Below the pieces are notes generated by a model. The model did no database searches. It was not told the origin of the DNA and was given only the letters and a program-made list of their open reading frames with translations. Positions 1 through 8,853 of a DNA stretch of 64,000 nucleotides are shown piece after piece; position 1 is the stretch's first letter; each line of letters opens with the position of its first letter. The position numbers and the translations under genes are program-made. Source of the stretch: Amycolatopsis nalaikhensis (lineage in GTDB: Bacteria > Actinomycetota > Actinomycetes > Mycobacteriales > Pseudonocardiaceae); assembly GCF_030264295.1 (NCBI RefSeq), contig NZ_CP127173.1, positions 2,363,501 to 2,427,500 of the forward strand. The letters are read 5' to 3'.

Positions 1-1
1 G

Positions 2-58
2 ATGACCGACCTGCACAGCACGATCGAATCAGCACAGGCGGAGCACCAACCCGGCTAA
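2..58 (+). CDS. Possible 3' end of a gene (window edge)
   Basis: The first bases carry an open frame that ends in TAA at 56-58. An ATG sits at base 2, so this is either an 18-residue peptide or, more likely, the last codons of a gene cut by the window edge. The residues are polar and acidic and show no recognisable motif. Nothing can be said of its function. Confidence 0.3.
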   Translation: MTDLHSTIESAQAEHQPG

Positions 59-303
59 GCACGGAACGTGCCGGCACCGTCATCCTGTCTTGCGGAAGCG
101 ATCACCCCGCCGACGCACGCCCGTTCACGCTGCGATTCGCCTTGCGCATGGGTCACACGCTCGTGAGCTGCCTCACCACGGGCGAAAGAGTCGGGGTGTT
201 CGCGCACAGCGAACTCACCGATCGGCCGCATCCGCACATCCCGGGCCCCGAGCACTCCGGGACGTCAGGTGCCCCGCGATGCTCGGACACCGCAGCCATC
301 CCG

Positions 304-729
304 TTACGGGCGCCGGATCCAGGTCATGGTGACGGTGGTGCCGTCACCGGTCTCGATGACCGTCTGCTCGGCGAGGGCGCGGATCAAGGGCAGGCCGCGC
401 CCGTGCAGCAAACCCGGACGCGGCGCGGGTTGCCAACGGCCATGGTCGGCGACGGTGACGATGACCCGGTCGCCACGGCTGCGGGCATGCAGTTCCAGAA
501 TGCCAGTTGTGCCGAGGTAAGCGTGCTCGGCAACGTTCGCCATGGCCTCGTAGGCGGCCAGTTGCAGGTCCTGCACCTGCTCAGCGTCCAACCCGGTTCC
601 CGTGGCCCAGGTCACGAGCTGCGCGCGCAACCGGGCCAACTGGTTCGGATCGGCGGTCACGACCCACCGCAGCGAGTCGTCCGTGGCGCCGGAGCCGGCG
701 GGTTCGTCAGTGGAGGTCGAGGACGGCAT
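304..729 (-). CDS. RsbW-type ATP-binding anti-sigma factor (HATPase_c_2)
   Basis: A 141-residue protein of the anti-sigma-factor serine kinase family, which sequesters or phosphorylates partners in the general stress or sporulation-like switch. The GHKL ATP-binding signatures are visible: an N-box with E-x2-N (YEAMANVAEH), a G1 box (VADHGRW) and a G2 box (GRGLPLI). The open frame extends upstream to 846, but the ATG at 729 is preferred because the added N-terminal residues are basic and low complexity, and homologues begin close to the domain. It is divergent from the membrane protein at 825. No antagonist or sigma factor is adjacent, so its partner is unknown. Confidence 0.85.
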   Translation of the reverse strand: MPSSTSTDEPAGSGATDDSLRWVVTADPNQLARLRAQLVTWATGTGLDAEQVQDLQLAAYEAMANVAEHAYLGTTGILELHARSRGDRVIVTVADHGRWQPAPRPGLLHGRGLPLIRALAEQTVIETGDGTTVTMTWIRRP

Positions 730-824
730 GGCGGCGGCATCGTGCGCGAGTGGGCTTACTGCGCGATTACACACCATCGATCGGGTGTAGGTGCGTCGCA
801 ACCGCCGGCTGCGAGTGTCGGGGC

Positions 825-1265
825 ATGACTGCACAGCCACCACCACCGGACGCGCGCCGGCTCGAGCGAGCCACCCGAATCGCTTGGATCGGCTGCGCGA
901 CGCTCGGCGTCGTGTTCGTCGGGTTCGGTCTGTACTCGGGGATCGCCTCGGTGACGAGCGCGGACCGGAGCATGGCCGCGCCCGACCTGATCATGGCCCT
1001 GATCGGCGTCGGGTTCGGTGCCATCACCCTCGTCGGGGCCGCCCGGTTGCGCCGGCGGGAACCCTCGGGGGTGCGGTTCGCCTCGACCATCCTGCGCTTC
1101 ATCCTGGTACTAGCGGGCGGGAACCTGGTGTTCAGCCTGGTCAACGGGCTCGGGCAGAACTGGGCGCACTTCGTGTGGTCGCTGGTCGCGACCGTGGTGG
1201 CGGCTGTTCTGGTGGCGGCGTTGGAGCAGCTGCGGGCCGCCCTTTCCCCGCGTCCCGGCGGTTAG
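825..1265 (+). CDS. Small four-helix membrane protein
   Basis: A 146-residue hydrophobic protein with four predicted transmembrane segments, near residues 18-40, 52-72, 85-105 and 112-134, and a short proline-rich N-terminus. I recognise no family. The ATG at 825 is chosen because the frame upstream is arginine-rich read-through. Its TAG stop overlaps the TAA stop of the convergent regulator gene: both use the same TTAG at 1262-1265. Confidence 0.7.
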   Translation: MTAQPPPPDARRLERATRIAWIGCATLGVVFVGFGLYSGIASVTSADRSMAAPDLIMALIGVGFGAITLVGAARLRRREPSGVRFASTILRFILVLAGGNLVFSLVNGLGQNWAHFVWSLVATVVAAVLVAALEQLRAALSPRPGG

Positions 1266-3007
1266 GCCCGGGCGGCCGCGTCGATATGCCGTCCGCTTCG
1301 GGCGTGCTCGCGGACCAGTTCGTGCAGGGCGTAGCGGCCCGCGGCGGGTGACACGAGGAGGTGCGCCGACATCAGCCGGTCGATCTCCCGTTGCGCGGCA
1401 ACCGGGTCGAGGCCGACGAGTGCCGCGGTCCTTTCCACGGTGATGTCGGGACCGGTTTCCTGGCCCAGCAACCGGAACAGGCGCCGGGCCGGCTCGGGCA
1501 GCCGCCGGTAGGAATGGTCGAAGACGGCTCCAAGGTCCGCCCGTGGATCACCGACGACCGCGAGTTCGGCCAGGCGGCCGTTGCGCCACAGCCGGGCGGT
1601 GTAGGCCGCCACCGAAAGCGTCCCGGACACCGTCAGCCGCAGCGCCGCGACGCGCAACGCGAGCGGCAGGAACCCGCACGCCCGGGCCAGCGCTCGCACG
1701 GCGTCGGGTTCCCGGTCCGCCCGCGCGTCGCCGATCGACCAGCGCAGCAACGCCGCTGCCGACGCTTCGTCCAGTACGTCCAGGCCGAGCCGTGCCGCGC
1801 CGTCCACGGCGACCAGCCCGTCGAGGCCGTCGCGTCCGGTGACCAGCACCAGGCAGCCGGGCCCGCCCGGCAGCAGTGGTCGCGCCTGGTCGGCGTCGGC
1901 GGCGTTGTCGAGCACGACCAGCACCCGGCGCCCGCCCAGGAACGAGCGGTACTGGGCCGCAGCCTCGTCCAGGTCGGTGGGCAGCCGGTCCCGCGGCACA
2001 CCCAACGCCACAAGGAAACCACGCAGGACGTCGACGGGACGCATCGGCGCCTCGGCTGCGTAACCCCGTAGATCCGCGTACAGCTGCCCGTCCGGGAAAC
2101 GCGACGCCCCGTGGTGGGCCCAGTGGACCGCGAGCGCGGTCTTGCCGACCCCGCCCATGCCGGTGACCACGACTGCGCGGTGAGTGCGCGCAGCCGCTGT
2201 GAGCGCGGTCAGTTCCCGCTGCCTGCCGGTGAATCCGGCGGCGTCGAATGGCAACTGGGCGGGTGCGGCCGGGCGAGGTGACGGCGGCGTCCGCCGGGCC
2301 CGGGTCAGCGCGGCGGTCAGCTCGCGCCCCGGGTCGACGCCGCATTCCTCCCGGAGCCGGCCGCGGATCGCCTGGAACGCGGCGATCGCCTCGGCTTGCC
2401 GTCCTGCACCGGCCAGCGCCACGATCCACGCGGCGTGCAGGGGTTCGTCCAGAAGGTGCTGCCGTGCTCCGGGTTCGAGGGCCTCGGCAGCGGCCGCCGG
2501 CTCACCGGCCTCCAGCAGAGCTGTTCCGCGCGCGACGGTGGCATCGCGCAACTCTCGCACCAGTTGGGCGAGCAGCGCCGGATCGGCGCGTTCGGCCGGG
2601 ACGTCGACCAGCGGCGTCCCGCGCCACAGCGCGACCGCGTCGCCGAGCGTCGCAGCCTTCTCTCGTGGCTCCAGCAACGCGGCGCCGGCGACGGTCGCGC
2701 GGAACCGCGCGACGTCGGTGGCCGCACCGGGCCGCAGCGCGTAGCCGACCGGGGTCCGCTCGACTTGTAACCCTGTGCCGGCCACGCCCCGCAGCCAGCG
2801 ACGCAGGCGATGCATCGCAACTGTGAGCGCTGACGCCGAGACGAGTTCGCCCCACACCGTGTCCCCGAGCCGCTCCGCTGTGACGCCTGCTGAGCCGGCC
2901 TCCGCCAGCAGTGCGAGCAGCGCGCGGGACAGCCCGGAAGACGGGTGGTGCACGTGTCCTCCACAGCGGACCCCGACCGTGCCCAGCACCAGCACCTCAG
3001 GCTTCAT
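1262..3007 (-). CDS. SARP/AfsR-type regulator with BTAD and NB-ARC domains
   Basis: A 581-residue transcriptional regulator. Residues about 1-92 form the OmpR-like winged helix of SARP proteins, and about 95-240 the bacterial transcriptional activation domain. An NB-ARC ATPase follows, with the P-loop GMGGVGKT at 283-290 and a hydrophobic Walker B (RRVLVVLDN). AfsR-type proteins usually add a long TPR region and reach 900-1000 residues. This one stops soon after the NB-ARC winged helix, so it is a short form. The ATG at 3007 starts exactly at the DNA-binding domain and has GGGGACGGG in front; the frame continues upstream to 3151 without domain sequence. It is transcribed divergently from the EspR-like regulator and may act on that operon. 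That link is inferred from position only. Confidence 0.9.
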   Translation of the reverse strand: MKPEVLVLGTVGVRCGGHVHHPSSGLSRALLALLAEAGSAGVTAERLGDTVWGELVSASALTVAMHRLRRWLRGVAGTGLQVERTPVGYALRPGAATDVARFRATVAGAALLEPREKAATLGDAVALWRGTPLVDVPAERADPALLAQLVRELRDATVARGTALLEAGEPAAAAEALEPGARQHLLDEPLHAAWIVALAGAGRQAEAIAAFQAIRGRLREECGVDPGRELTAALTRARRTPPSPRPAAPAQLPFDAAGFTGRQRELTALTAAARTHRAVVVTGMGGVGKTALAVHWAHHGASRFPDGQLYADLRGYAAEAPMRPVDVLRGFLVALGVPRDRLPTDLDEAAAQYRSFLGGRRVLVVLDNAADADQARPLLPGGPGCLVLVTGRDGLDGLVAVDGAARLGLDVLDEASAAALLRWSIGDARADREPDAVRALARACGFLPLALRVAALRLTVSGTLSVAAYTARLWRNGRLAELAVVGDPRADLGAVFDHSYRRLPEPARRLFRLLGQETGPDITVERTAALVGLDPVAAQREIDRLMSAHLLVSPAAGRYALHELVREHARSGRHIDAAARA

Positions 3008-3161
3008 CCCGTCCCCGCCCCACGACGCGTGTTCACTGGCATGGATACCGTGTTCCCGGTCTCCACCACAGTGGATACCCATGGTAGACAGCGCAGGGTG
3101 GCGGATGTCAACATATGTGAAGACGTCATGGTGACCAGCCACCACAGTCAAGGAGATGCCG
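3008..3161. promoter_or_regulatory. Divergent promoter region between SARP and EspR-like genes
   Basis: This 154-bp spacer must hold both promoters. It contains two copies of GGATACC (within CATGGATACC and GTGGATACCCATGG, about 3040-3084) and the palindrome ACATATGT at 3111-3118 inside an AT-rich patch, a plausible operator for one of the flanking regulators. No clear -35/-10 pair stands out. Confidence 0.45.
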
Positions 3162-3599
3162 GTGCCGGCGGATGGCGAACCGCGACGCTCCCGGACGCTT
3201 GCCGAGAAGGTCGACTACCTGTTCCGCAGTGTCCGCAAGCCCGACGCGCGGGAGTACAGCAACGACGAGGTCTCCGCGGCCATCGCGCGTGACCAGGGCG
3301 TTTCGGTGTCGTCGTCCTACCTGTGGTATCTGCGCACCGGGCAGCGGGACAACCCGACGTTCAAGCACCTCAACGCGCTGGCGACCTTCTTCGGGGTACC
3401 ACCCGCCTACTTCTTCGACGACTCGACCACCATCGAAGTGGAAGCGGAACTCGCGCTGCTGACCGCCATGCAGGATGCCGGGGTGCGAGACGTCGCCTTG
3501 CGCGCTTCGGGACTTTCGGCCAAGAGCCTCGACGCCCTCACCGACATGATCGCCCGGGTCCGCGAGCTCGAGGGCCTGTCGCCGTATCAGGACAATTGA
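3162..3599 (+). CDS. EspR-like helix-turn-helix regulator
   Basis: A 145-residue XRE-type protein. Its layout resembles mycobacterial EspR: an HTH over about residues 15-75 with SSSYLWYLRTGQRDNPT, then the phrase for a start-of-dimerisation segment (FFGVPPAYFFDD) and a helical C-terminus (MQDAGVRDVALRASGLS). EspR is a nucleoid-associated regulator of ESX-1 accessory genes. Start choice: AAGGAG at 3150-3155 abuts an ATG at 3156 with no spacing, whereas the in-frame GTG at 3162 sits six bases from it, so GTG is preferred. It heads an operon that runs to at least 9894 and precedes a WXG-type gene, which fits an ESX-related role. Confidence 0.85.
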   Translation: MPADGEPRRSRTLAEKVDYLFRSVRKPDAREYSNDEVSAAIARDQGVSVSSSYLWYLRTGQRDNPTFKHLNALATFFGVPPAYFFDDSTTIEVEAELALLTAMQDAGVRDVALRASGLSAKSLDALTDMIARVRELEGLSPYQDN

Positions 3600-3631
3600 T
3601 TGAGACCGCACCAAGGGGATGGGGAGCGGAC

Positions 3632-4136
3632 GTGGACTTCTCGGAGCTGACAGCGCGGTGCCGGACCCATCTCGCGCGCCTCGAGCTTCCCACAGCCCTT
3701 CGACGTGACGGCGTTCGGCGAGCGCGTCGGCCGCGACCGGGGGCGGCCGCTCGTGCTGATCGGCCTGGCGATGCCCGACGACGGGCCGCGCGGGCTTTGC
3801 GTCGCTACGCAGCACTCGGACTACATCGTCTACGAGGCGACGACCACCGCGGTGCACCAGGAACACATCATCGTGCACGAGATCAGTCATCTGCTCTGCG
3901 GGCACACCGGCGCCGGCGCACTCGGCGCCGAGCAAGCCCGCCGCTTGTTCCCACACCTGGCCCCCGACGTCGTGGTACGCGCCCTCGGCCGGGACTCGTA
4001 CTCCAGCGAACAAGAGCAGGAGGCCGAACTGCTCGCGTCGATGATCCTGCAGTCCGCGTACCGCCAGGGCCGGACGTCGCGAACCGGGCCACGGCCCGAG
4101 CCCGGCGCGCTTCGCCGGCTGGAGGCCGGCCTGTGA
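3632..4136 (+). CDS. ImmA/IrrE-type metallopeptidase, N-terminus apparently frameshifted
   Basis: The protein carries the zinc-peptidase motif HEISHLLCGH (HExxH), as in ImmA/IrrE enzymes that cleave or inactivate XRE-type repressors, so the EspR-like protein just upstream is the natural partner. Two frames are needed. A GTG at 3632, behind GGGGAG, gives a plausible N-terminus (MDFSELTARCRTHLARLELP). The catalytic part lies one frame over and starts, if independently, at GTG 3705 (VTAFGERVG). Joining them needs one base fewer near CTTCCCACAG at 3686-3695. Either a single-base insertion has broken the gene, or a shorter 143-residue protein is made from 3705, or the shift is programmed. The stop overlaps the next gene's GTG. 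Confidence 0.75.
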
Positions 4137-5305
4137 CACAACTGTCCCCACCCTTCGTCGTGATCGCGGTGGTGTTGCTGATCGGGCTGACCCAGCGGAT
4201 CTACGCGATGCTGAGCGACCGCCGGGACCCGTTGCGCCGCGCCGTGTGCGTCATTCTCGCCGGGCTGCTGCTCGCCACGGTCGCCCAGCTGTTCTCCGAC
4301 CCCGTCGACCGGGCGACGGGCGTGGTGCACTTCGGCGCCACGCTCAGCGACGCCGGCGCCATGATCGCCGCATGCGCGGGACGGCTGTTCCTCGTGCACG
4401 TCGACCGTGCCCGGCCCGAGGTGGGCAACCGGGGTCTGCGGTGCTACGCGAGCCTGGCGGCCGCGCTCGCCGCCGCGGCCGCGCTGTTCCTGCTGTTCCC
4501 ACCGCAACCCGGTCAGCGGGCACCGGTCTACGTCGCCGTCTACATCGCCTACATCGCGAACGTCCTGATCCCCGCCTGGCGGCTCGGCGTTCGATATTCG
4601 CGGCGGACCGGCCGGCCGTTCCTCCGAGTGGGCCTGCGCGTCATCGCCGCCGGTGGCGCGGCGGGGCTCGCTTTCCTGCTCTGCCAAACAGTCCTCCTCG
4701 TCACCGGGCTCCTCGATCCGGCCGTGACTGCCTCCATCGACGCGGTGACGTCCGGGCTCGAACTGGTCACCGAGACCTTGCTGCTGATCGGGGTGACCAT
4801 CCCGCTGTGGGGACCGATGCTCGTCGACGCGGTCCACTGGCCGGCCGACTACCGCTCCTACCGCCGGTTGCGCCCGCTGTGGCTGGCACTGCAGGAGGCC
4901 GGGCCGGAGTTCCGGCTCCTGCCCGCGGATGCCGCCGCTGCCCGCTCGCGGTGGCCACGCGACATCGGGCTCCTGCTCTACCGCCAGGTGATCGAAATCC
5001 GGGACGGCCAGCTGGCACTGCGCCCGTACGTCGAGCGCCGCGTGACCGACGAAGCCCTCCAGGCCGCGCGACGAGCCGGGCTGCCGCCTGCCGAAGCCGG
5101 CGCCGCGGTCGAGGCCGCCGCGATCGTGTCCGGGATCGCCGCGAAGGCGGACGGACGTGTGGCCACCGAACCGGCCGGTCCCGGCCGTGGCGCGCACGAG
5201 GACGGCCTGGCCGCCGAAACCGCCTGGCTGCGCTCGGTGGCGCGGGCCTTCGCGCGCTCCCCGATCGTCGCCGCGGCCGCCCGCAACGCGGCTGCCCCGG
5301 TGTAA
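4133..5305 (+). CDS. MAB_1171c-like multi-helix membrane protein
   Basis: A 390-residue protein with about seven N-terminal transmembrane segments (residues 1-230) and a soluble C-terminal helical tail containing the W-P-x-D-Y-R-S-Y-R-R-L-R-P-L-W segment typical of the MAB_1171c putative transporter family. Genes of this family commonly follow an EspR-like HTH gene and an ImmA-like gene in mycobacteria and Pseudonocardiaceae. The GTG start overlaps the upstream stop (GTGA), so translation is probably coupled. The tail may be a cytoplasmic regulatory domain. Its substrate is unknown. Confidence 0.75.
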   Translation: MTQLSPPFVVIAVVLLIGLTQRIYAMLSDRRDPLRRAVCVILAGLLLATVAQLFSDPVDRATGVVHFGATLSDAGAMIAACAGRLFLVHVDRARPEVGNRGLRCYASLAAALAAAAALFLLFPPQPGQRAPVYVAVYIAYIANVLIPAWRLGVRYSRRTGRPFLRVGLRVIAAGGAAGLAFLLCQTVLLVTGLLDPAVTASIDAVTSGLELVTETLLLIGVTIPLWGPMLVDAVHWPADYRSYRRLRPLWLALQEAGPEFRLLPADAAAARSRWPRDIGLLLYRQVIEIRDGQLALRPYVERRVTDEALQAARRAGLPPAEAGAAVEAAAIVSGIAAKADGRVATEPAGPGRGAHEDGLAAETAWLRSVARAFARSPIVAAAARNAAAPV

Positions 5306-5380
5306 GCCGGTTGTAATCGCCGATGCCTAACTTTCGGACCGCGAGGGTACGGGCGGCCGAGGCGAGAGGGGGCACGGGGA

Positions 5381-6467
5381 ATGCACGACCGGGAGGACGC
5401 TGTTTCAGCGGAGCGTCGACGGCGCCGGGGGCTCTGGCTGTGGCTGGGTTTCGGCGGGGCCGGGGTCGTGTTCCTCGGCGTCGTCCCGGTCGTGCTGTTC
5501 GCCTTGGTAGGCGACCGCGCGGACGAGCCGTCGTACCTTCCCGCGAAACCGGCCGGTTTCATCGGCTCGGACGTCTACGCAGCGAGCTTCCGGCTCTCAG
5601 GACTTCCCCGCAGGCGCCGCGTACCTGGCCGGACCGCACTTCGCCATCGGCTTCGGCACCTTGGAGATCTCCACGACTTCGGGCATCGACTACCGGGCGG
5701 CCGACGGCCAGGAGTTCCTCCGTCTCAGCGCCACCAACCCGGCGTCATCCGACGGATCCGCGGAGGGCGTCACCGCGCAGGTCGTCCGCGACGGGGCCGC
5801 CCACCCAGTCCGCCTCGCCGAGCTCGAGACAGGCGGACTCGTCGTCAGTGTTCCGAAAGGACATACCGCAACCCTGCAGGTGACCGACGAAGGCCGCACC
5901 CAGTCACTGGACCTGCGCACCGGCCGACGCGGCGCCGACGCAATCCCCGGCTACTACCCGAAGCACGCGCTCACCTGGCAACGCAACGACTACAGCGGGT
6001 CCGGCAAGACCGCGGTCGGCGGCTGCCGCCAGGCGACCACGATGCTGATGACCTTCGGCCTCGGCGAGACCGCCGTGGAGCCGTGGGGCCCGGGCCTCGG
6101 CTGGGCCCGGCCGGGCCGGGGCTGGCTGCCGATCTCCTACATCTCCGCCCTGGCCCCGGTCACGCTGCCCGACTACGACTCGATCAAGGACATGCCGCCG
6201 CCGTGTGCGATCACCATGGACTTCCGGTGGGACCTGACGCGCAGCGTCGGCGTGCAAACCCCGGAAGGAGAGGCCGCGCCGGCCCGAGTCTTCTCCGACA
6301 ACGGCGCCGGCGGCACGCTGGTCTACGACGTCCCACTGTCGCTCACCACCGCGACCATGGTTGTCCACCCCGCCGGGGCCTATCACGACGAAACCGGCCA
6401 CGACCATCCGATCAGCTGGACGACCCCGCCGCAGATTAGCCGGACCGACCTGCTGGCGGCGAAATGA
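5381..6467 (+). pseudogene. Membrane-anchored extracytoplasmic protein, one apparent frameshift
   Basis: The ATG at 5381 starts a basic N-terminus with one transmembrane anchor (about residues 17-43) and continues to about 5590 in one frame. From about 5595 the next frame carries a continuous sequence (QDFPAGAAYLAGPHFAIGFG) to the TGA at 6465. The two halves make one protein of about 361 residues with a beta-rich outer domain. I recognise no family. The change point is near GGCTCTCAGGACTT at 5590-5603. The last base of the gene overlaps the next start (ATGA at 6464), so the reading frame downstream of the shift is the one built into the operon. Confidence 0.6.
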
Positions 6468-7339
6468 CGCCCACCGGAACCCGGCCCGCCGGAACCCGGC
6501 CCGCCGGAACCGCGATCGCCGCCGCGATCACCGCTCTGATCAGCGCGCTGGGCGCCGCCCTGCTGATGGCCGCGGCGCTGCTGCAGTTGCTGATCCAGGT
6601 CCGGCGCCCGGCTGTGAACTCGAACTGGACGGCTGTCCTGGTCGCCGCGATTCTGGTCTGCTGCGCGGCCACGCAGCTCGTCCTCGCGGTGGCCGGTGCG
6701 GTCGCGTTGTTCCACCGGAAGCCGGCCGGCCGGCCGCTGGCGGTGGCCGGCAGCGTCGCGGGACTCGCCTGGGTACTGGCTTGGCTGGTCAACGCCTTCG
6801 CGGTGAACGGCGACGCGGGGGTCGCGCTCGTCGTCGGGTATTGCGTCTTCCTGCCCGCGGTGACGACTCTCGTGCTCGTCCTGCTGCCGCGGACCCGGCG
6901 CGCTCTGGGAGCCGGCCCGCAAAGAACGCCGTCGCGGCTCGAACCACCGACGGAGCCGATCCGTGTCGTGCCGCAGCGGTCCGGTGCACCGCATGTCGAG
7001 TTCGTCCGGCCACCGGTTCACCCGCGTCCGCCCCAGCTGCGTCTCCTCCTCTGGTGTGCCGCGACCGGCCTGCTGTTCGGCGCGTTCGGCGTCCTGGCCG
7101 CGTGCTCGCCGCCGGCGGCCGACACCCAGCTGCCGAATTTGCCCGGTGTCCCGGAACGGCCGGACGCCCCCACGCCGACCGGACGGCCGTCCACACAGCC
7201 GGCCCCGACTGGACTTCCCCCGGTGTCATCGGGCCTCCCGACGGCCCTGCCACCCGGGTTCCCCACGGACCTGCCACCGGGCTTTCCGACGGAACTCCCG
7301 CCGGGCCTGCCGACCGGTCTCACCCAGGAGCATCGATGA
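6464..7339 (+). CDS. Membrane protein with proline-rich repeat tail
   Basis: A 291-residue protein. Four hydrophobic segments lie within about residues 17-145, then a basic cytoplasmic linker, then a fifth segment near 190-212 (LRLLLWCAATGLLFGAFGVLAAC) followed by a proline/threonine tail. The tail contains a repeat of roughly nine residues, read as LPPGFPTDL, LPPGFPTEL and LPPGLPTGL. A near-identical TPTGTRPAG repeat opens the protein. Such tails often cross the cell wall. Start and stop overlap the neighbouring genes by four bases, so it is part of the same operon. Confidence 0.65.
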   Translation: MTPTGTRPAGTRPAGTAIAAAITALISALGAALLMAAALLQLLIQVRRPAVNSNWTAVLVAAILVCCAATQLVLAVAGAVALFHRKPAGRPLAVAGSVAGLAWVLAWLVNAFAVNGDAGVALVVGYCVFLPAVTTLVLVLLPRTRRALGAGPQRTPSRLEPPTEPIRVVPQRSGAPHVEFVRPPVHPRPPQLRLLLWCAATGLLFGAFGVLAACSPPAADTQLPNLPGVPERPDAPTPTGRPSTQPAPTGLPPVSSGLPTALPPGFPTDLPPGFPTELPPGLPTGLTQEHR

Positions 7340-8853
7340 CCACGACCGTCGCGCACCCCTCCCGTCGTCCGGTCACCGTCCCACGAACCACAGCGGCTCG
7401 GCTGCTCATGTTGGCCTTGCTGTTGAGCTCGCTCTACGCGGGCGCGATCGTTCTCGAGGTCGCCAAGCCGGACAGCGGCGGTCTGACTCCAGGCCTCTTC
7501 TACCCCGGTGCCCCGACCGAGACGTACATCCCGTTCTGGGGCGCCGTCGCGAGCTGGGCGGCGGCGCTCGGACTGGGCGCGGTAACGGCAGTGCGCTGTG
7601 CCTCGGTCGCCGACCCGGCAACGCGGCGACAGCGGCTCGAGCGCGGGCAGGTGGTGATCGCCGGCGTCCTCGTCGTCCCGTTCGTCATCGATCCGGTGAT
7701 CGATCTCGTCCGTTTCTTCCCTCTCGTGCTGGCCTGCCTTCCCCCGACGCTGGTCGCGTTGTGGGGTGTGCACCGTCTGCAGCGGTTCCGTCGGCTGCCG
7801 GTCCCGGTGCTGCTCGCCGCGTTTGCGGGTGGGCCGTTGCTCGGCTGCGGTTTCGGTGGCTCCATGAACTCGCTGTACGTCGACTACTCCCAGGCCTACC
7901 TCGTGTGGCCGAAGGTGGCCGGCATGACGGCGCACCCCGACCTGGCACGACTGCGCGACGGGACGTTTCTGCACGAGGTCCTCGCGGCCAAGCAACTGAC
8001 CAACTCCGGTCTGGCCCTCGACGCGGGGATCTTCGAGGAGCTCGGCAAGGGCGTAGTGCTTGCCGCGGTGTTCTTGCTGTGCCGCCGGTGGTGGGACGGT
8101 GTGTTGTCCGGGGCCGTCCTCGGCATGGCCGTGGGGCTGGGCTTCAATCTTCTCGAAAGCGTCGAGTACATGACCGGCGATGCCTTCTATCAGTTCTGGA
8201 TCCGGCAAGGAGTCGGCCTCATGGCCGCGCACACCGCGTTCTCGGCGATCGTCGGGGCCGGGTTCGGGATCGCGAGCCGGCTTGCCGCCCCGAATGCGCG
8301 ACGACTCGCGATCGGCGCGGGCTTGATCACCGCGATCTGCGGGCACTTCGCCACCGACTCCCTCCTGTTCGCGTTCAGCGGTCGGCTGCCGGAATGGCTC
8401 GACGTCAGTTCCGCGGTCGACGTCCTGGTGCTCCAGCCGCTGGAACTGGTTCTGCTGCAAGGCCCGTTCGTGCTGATGTACCTACTGCTGGTGAAGCGAG
8501 CGCTGCGCGACCAGGCCGCAGCACTCGCGACCGGGCTCGCCGCCGAATCTGCGGCCGCGGACATCGCGGTCACCGCCGAAGAGATTCCGATCCTGCTGTC
8601 ACCACGCCGCCGGACGGCGATGCGAGGCGCGGCGTTCCGATACCGAGGCGGTTTGCGTGCATACCGGTACATCGGACACTTGCACGACGTGCAAATCGAT
8701 CTGGGCTTACAACACACCGGGTTCGCGCGCGACGGTTCCCGCTCCGTCGCGACCCTTCGTCGTCGCGTCGCACATCTCAAACAGCACCCCGGTCTCCAGC
8801 GGCCGCGGCCCGCTGCCACTGCCGCGGCCGCCTCGTTCGAGGTGTCGCCATGA
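7336..8853 (+). CDS. PrsW-type glutamic intramembrane protease
   Basis: A 505-residue polytopic protein with the PrsW/CPBP signature motifs: EELGK at 234-238, F-x3-E at 270-274 (FNLLE), H299 in AAHTAFSAIVGAGFG and H-x3-D at 337-341 (HFATD). PrsW-family proteases cut membrane-anchored proteins, classically anti-sigma factors, inside or beside the bilayer. An extended basic cytoplasmic tail of about 120 residues follows the last helix. The ATG overlaps the upstream stop. Candidate substrates are the single-span neighbours at 5381 and 8850. No anti-sigma factor is present in the operon, so the substrate is unknown. Confidence 0.85.
   Translation: MTTTVAHPSRRPVTVPRTTAARLLMLALLLSSLYAGAIVLEVAKPDSGGLTPGLFYPGAPTETYIPFWGAVASWAAALGLGAVTAVRCASVADPATRRQRLERGQVVIAGVLVVPFVIDPVIDLVRFFPLVLACLPPTLVALWGVHRLQRFRRLPVPVLLAAFAGGPLLGCGFGGSMNSLYVDYSQAYLVWPKVAGMTAHPDLARLRDGTFLHEVLAAKQLTNSGLALDAGIFEELGKGVVLAAVFLLCRRWWDGVLSGAVLGMAVGLGFNLLESVEYMTGDAFYQFWIRQGVGLMAAHTAFSAIVGAGFGIASRLAAPNARRLAIGAGLITAICGHFATDSLLFAFSGRLPEWLDVSSAVDVLVLQPLELVLLQGPFVLMYLLLVKRALRDQAAALATGLAAESAAADIAVTAEEIPILLSPRRRTAMRGAAFRYRGGLRAYRYIGHLHDVQIDLGLQHTGFARDGSRSVATLRRRVAHLKQHPGLQRPRPAATAAAASFEVSP

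Noticed and set aside
304..846. Longer form of the anti-sigma kinase starting at 846
   Set aside because: The extra 39 residues are basic and low complexity, and the ATG at 729 gives the family's usual length.
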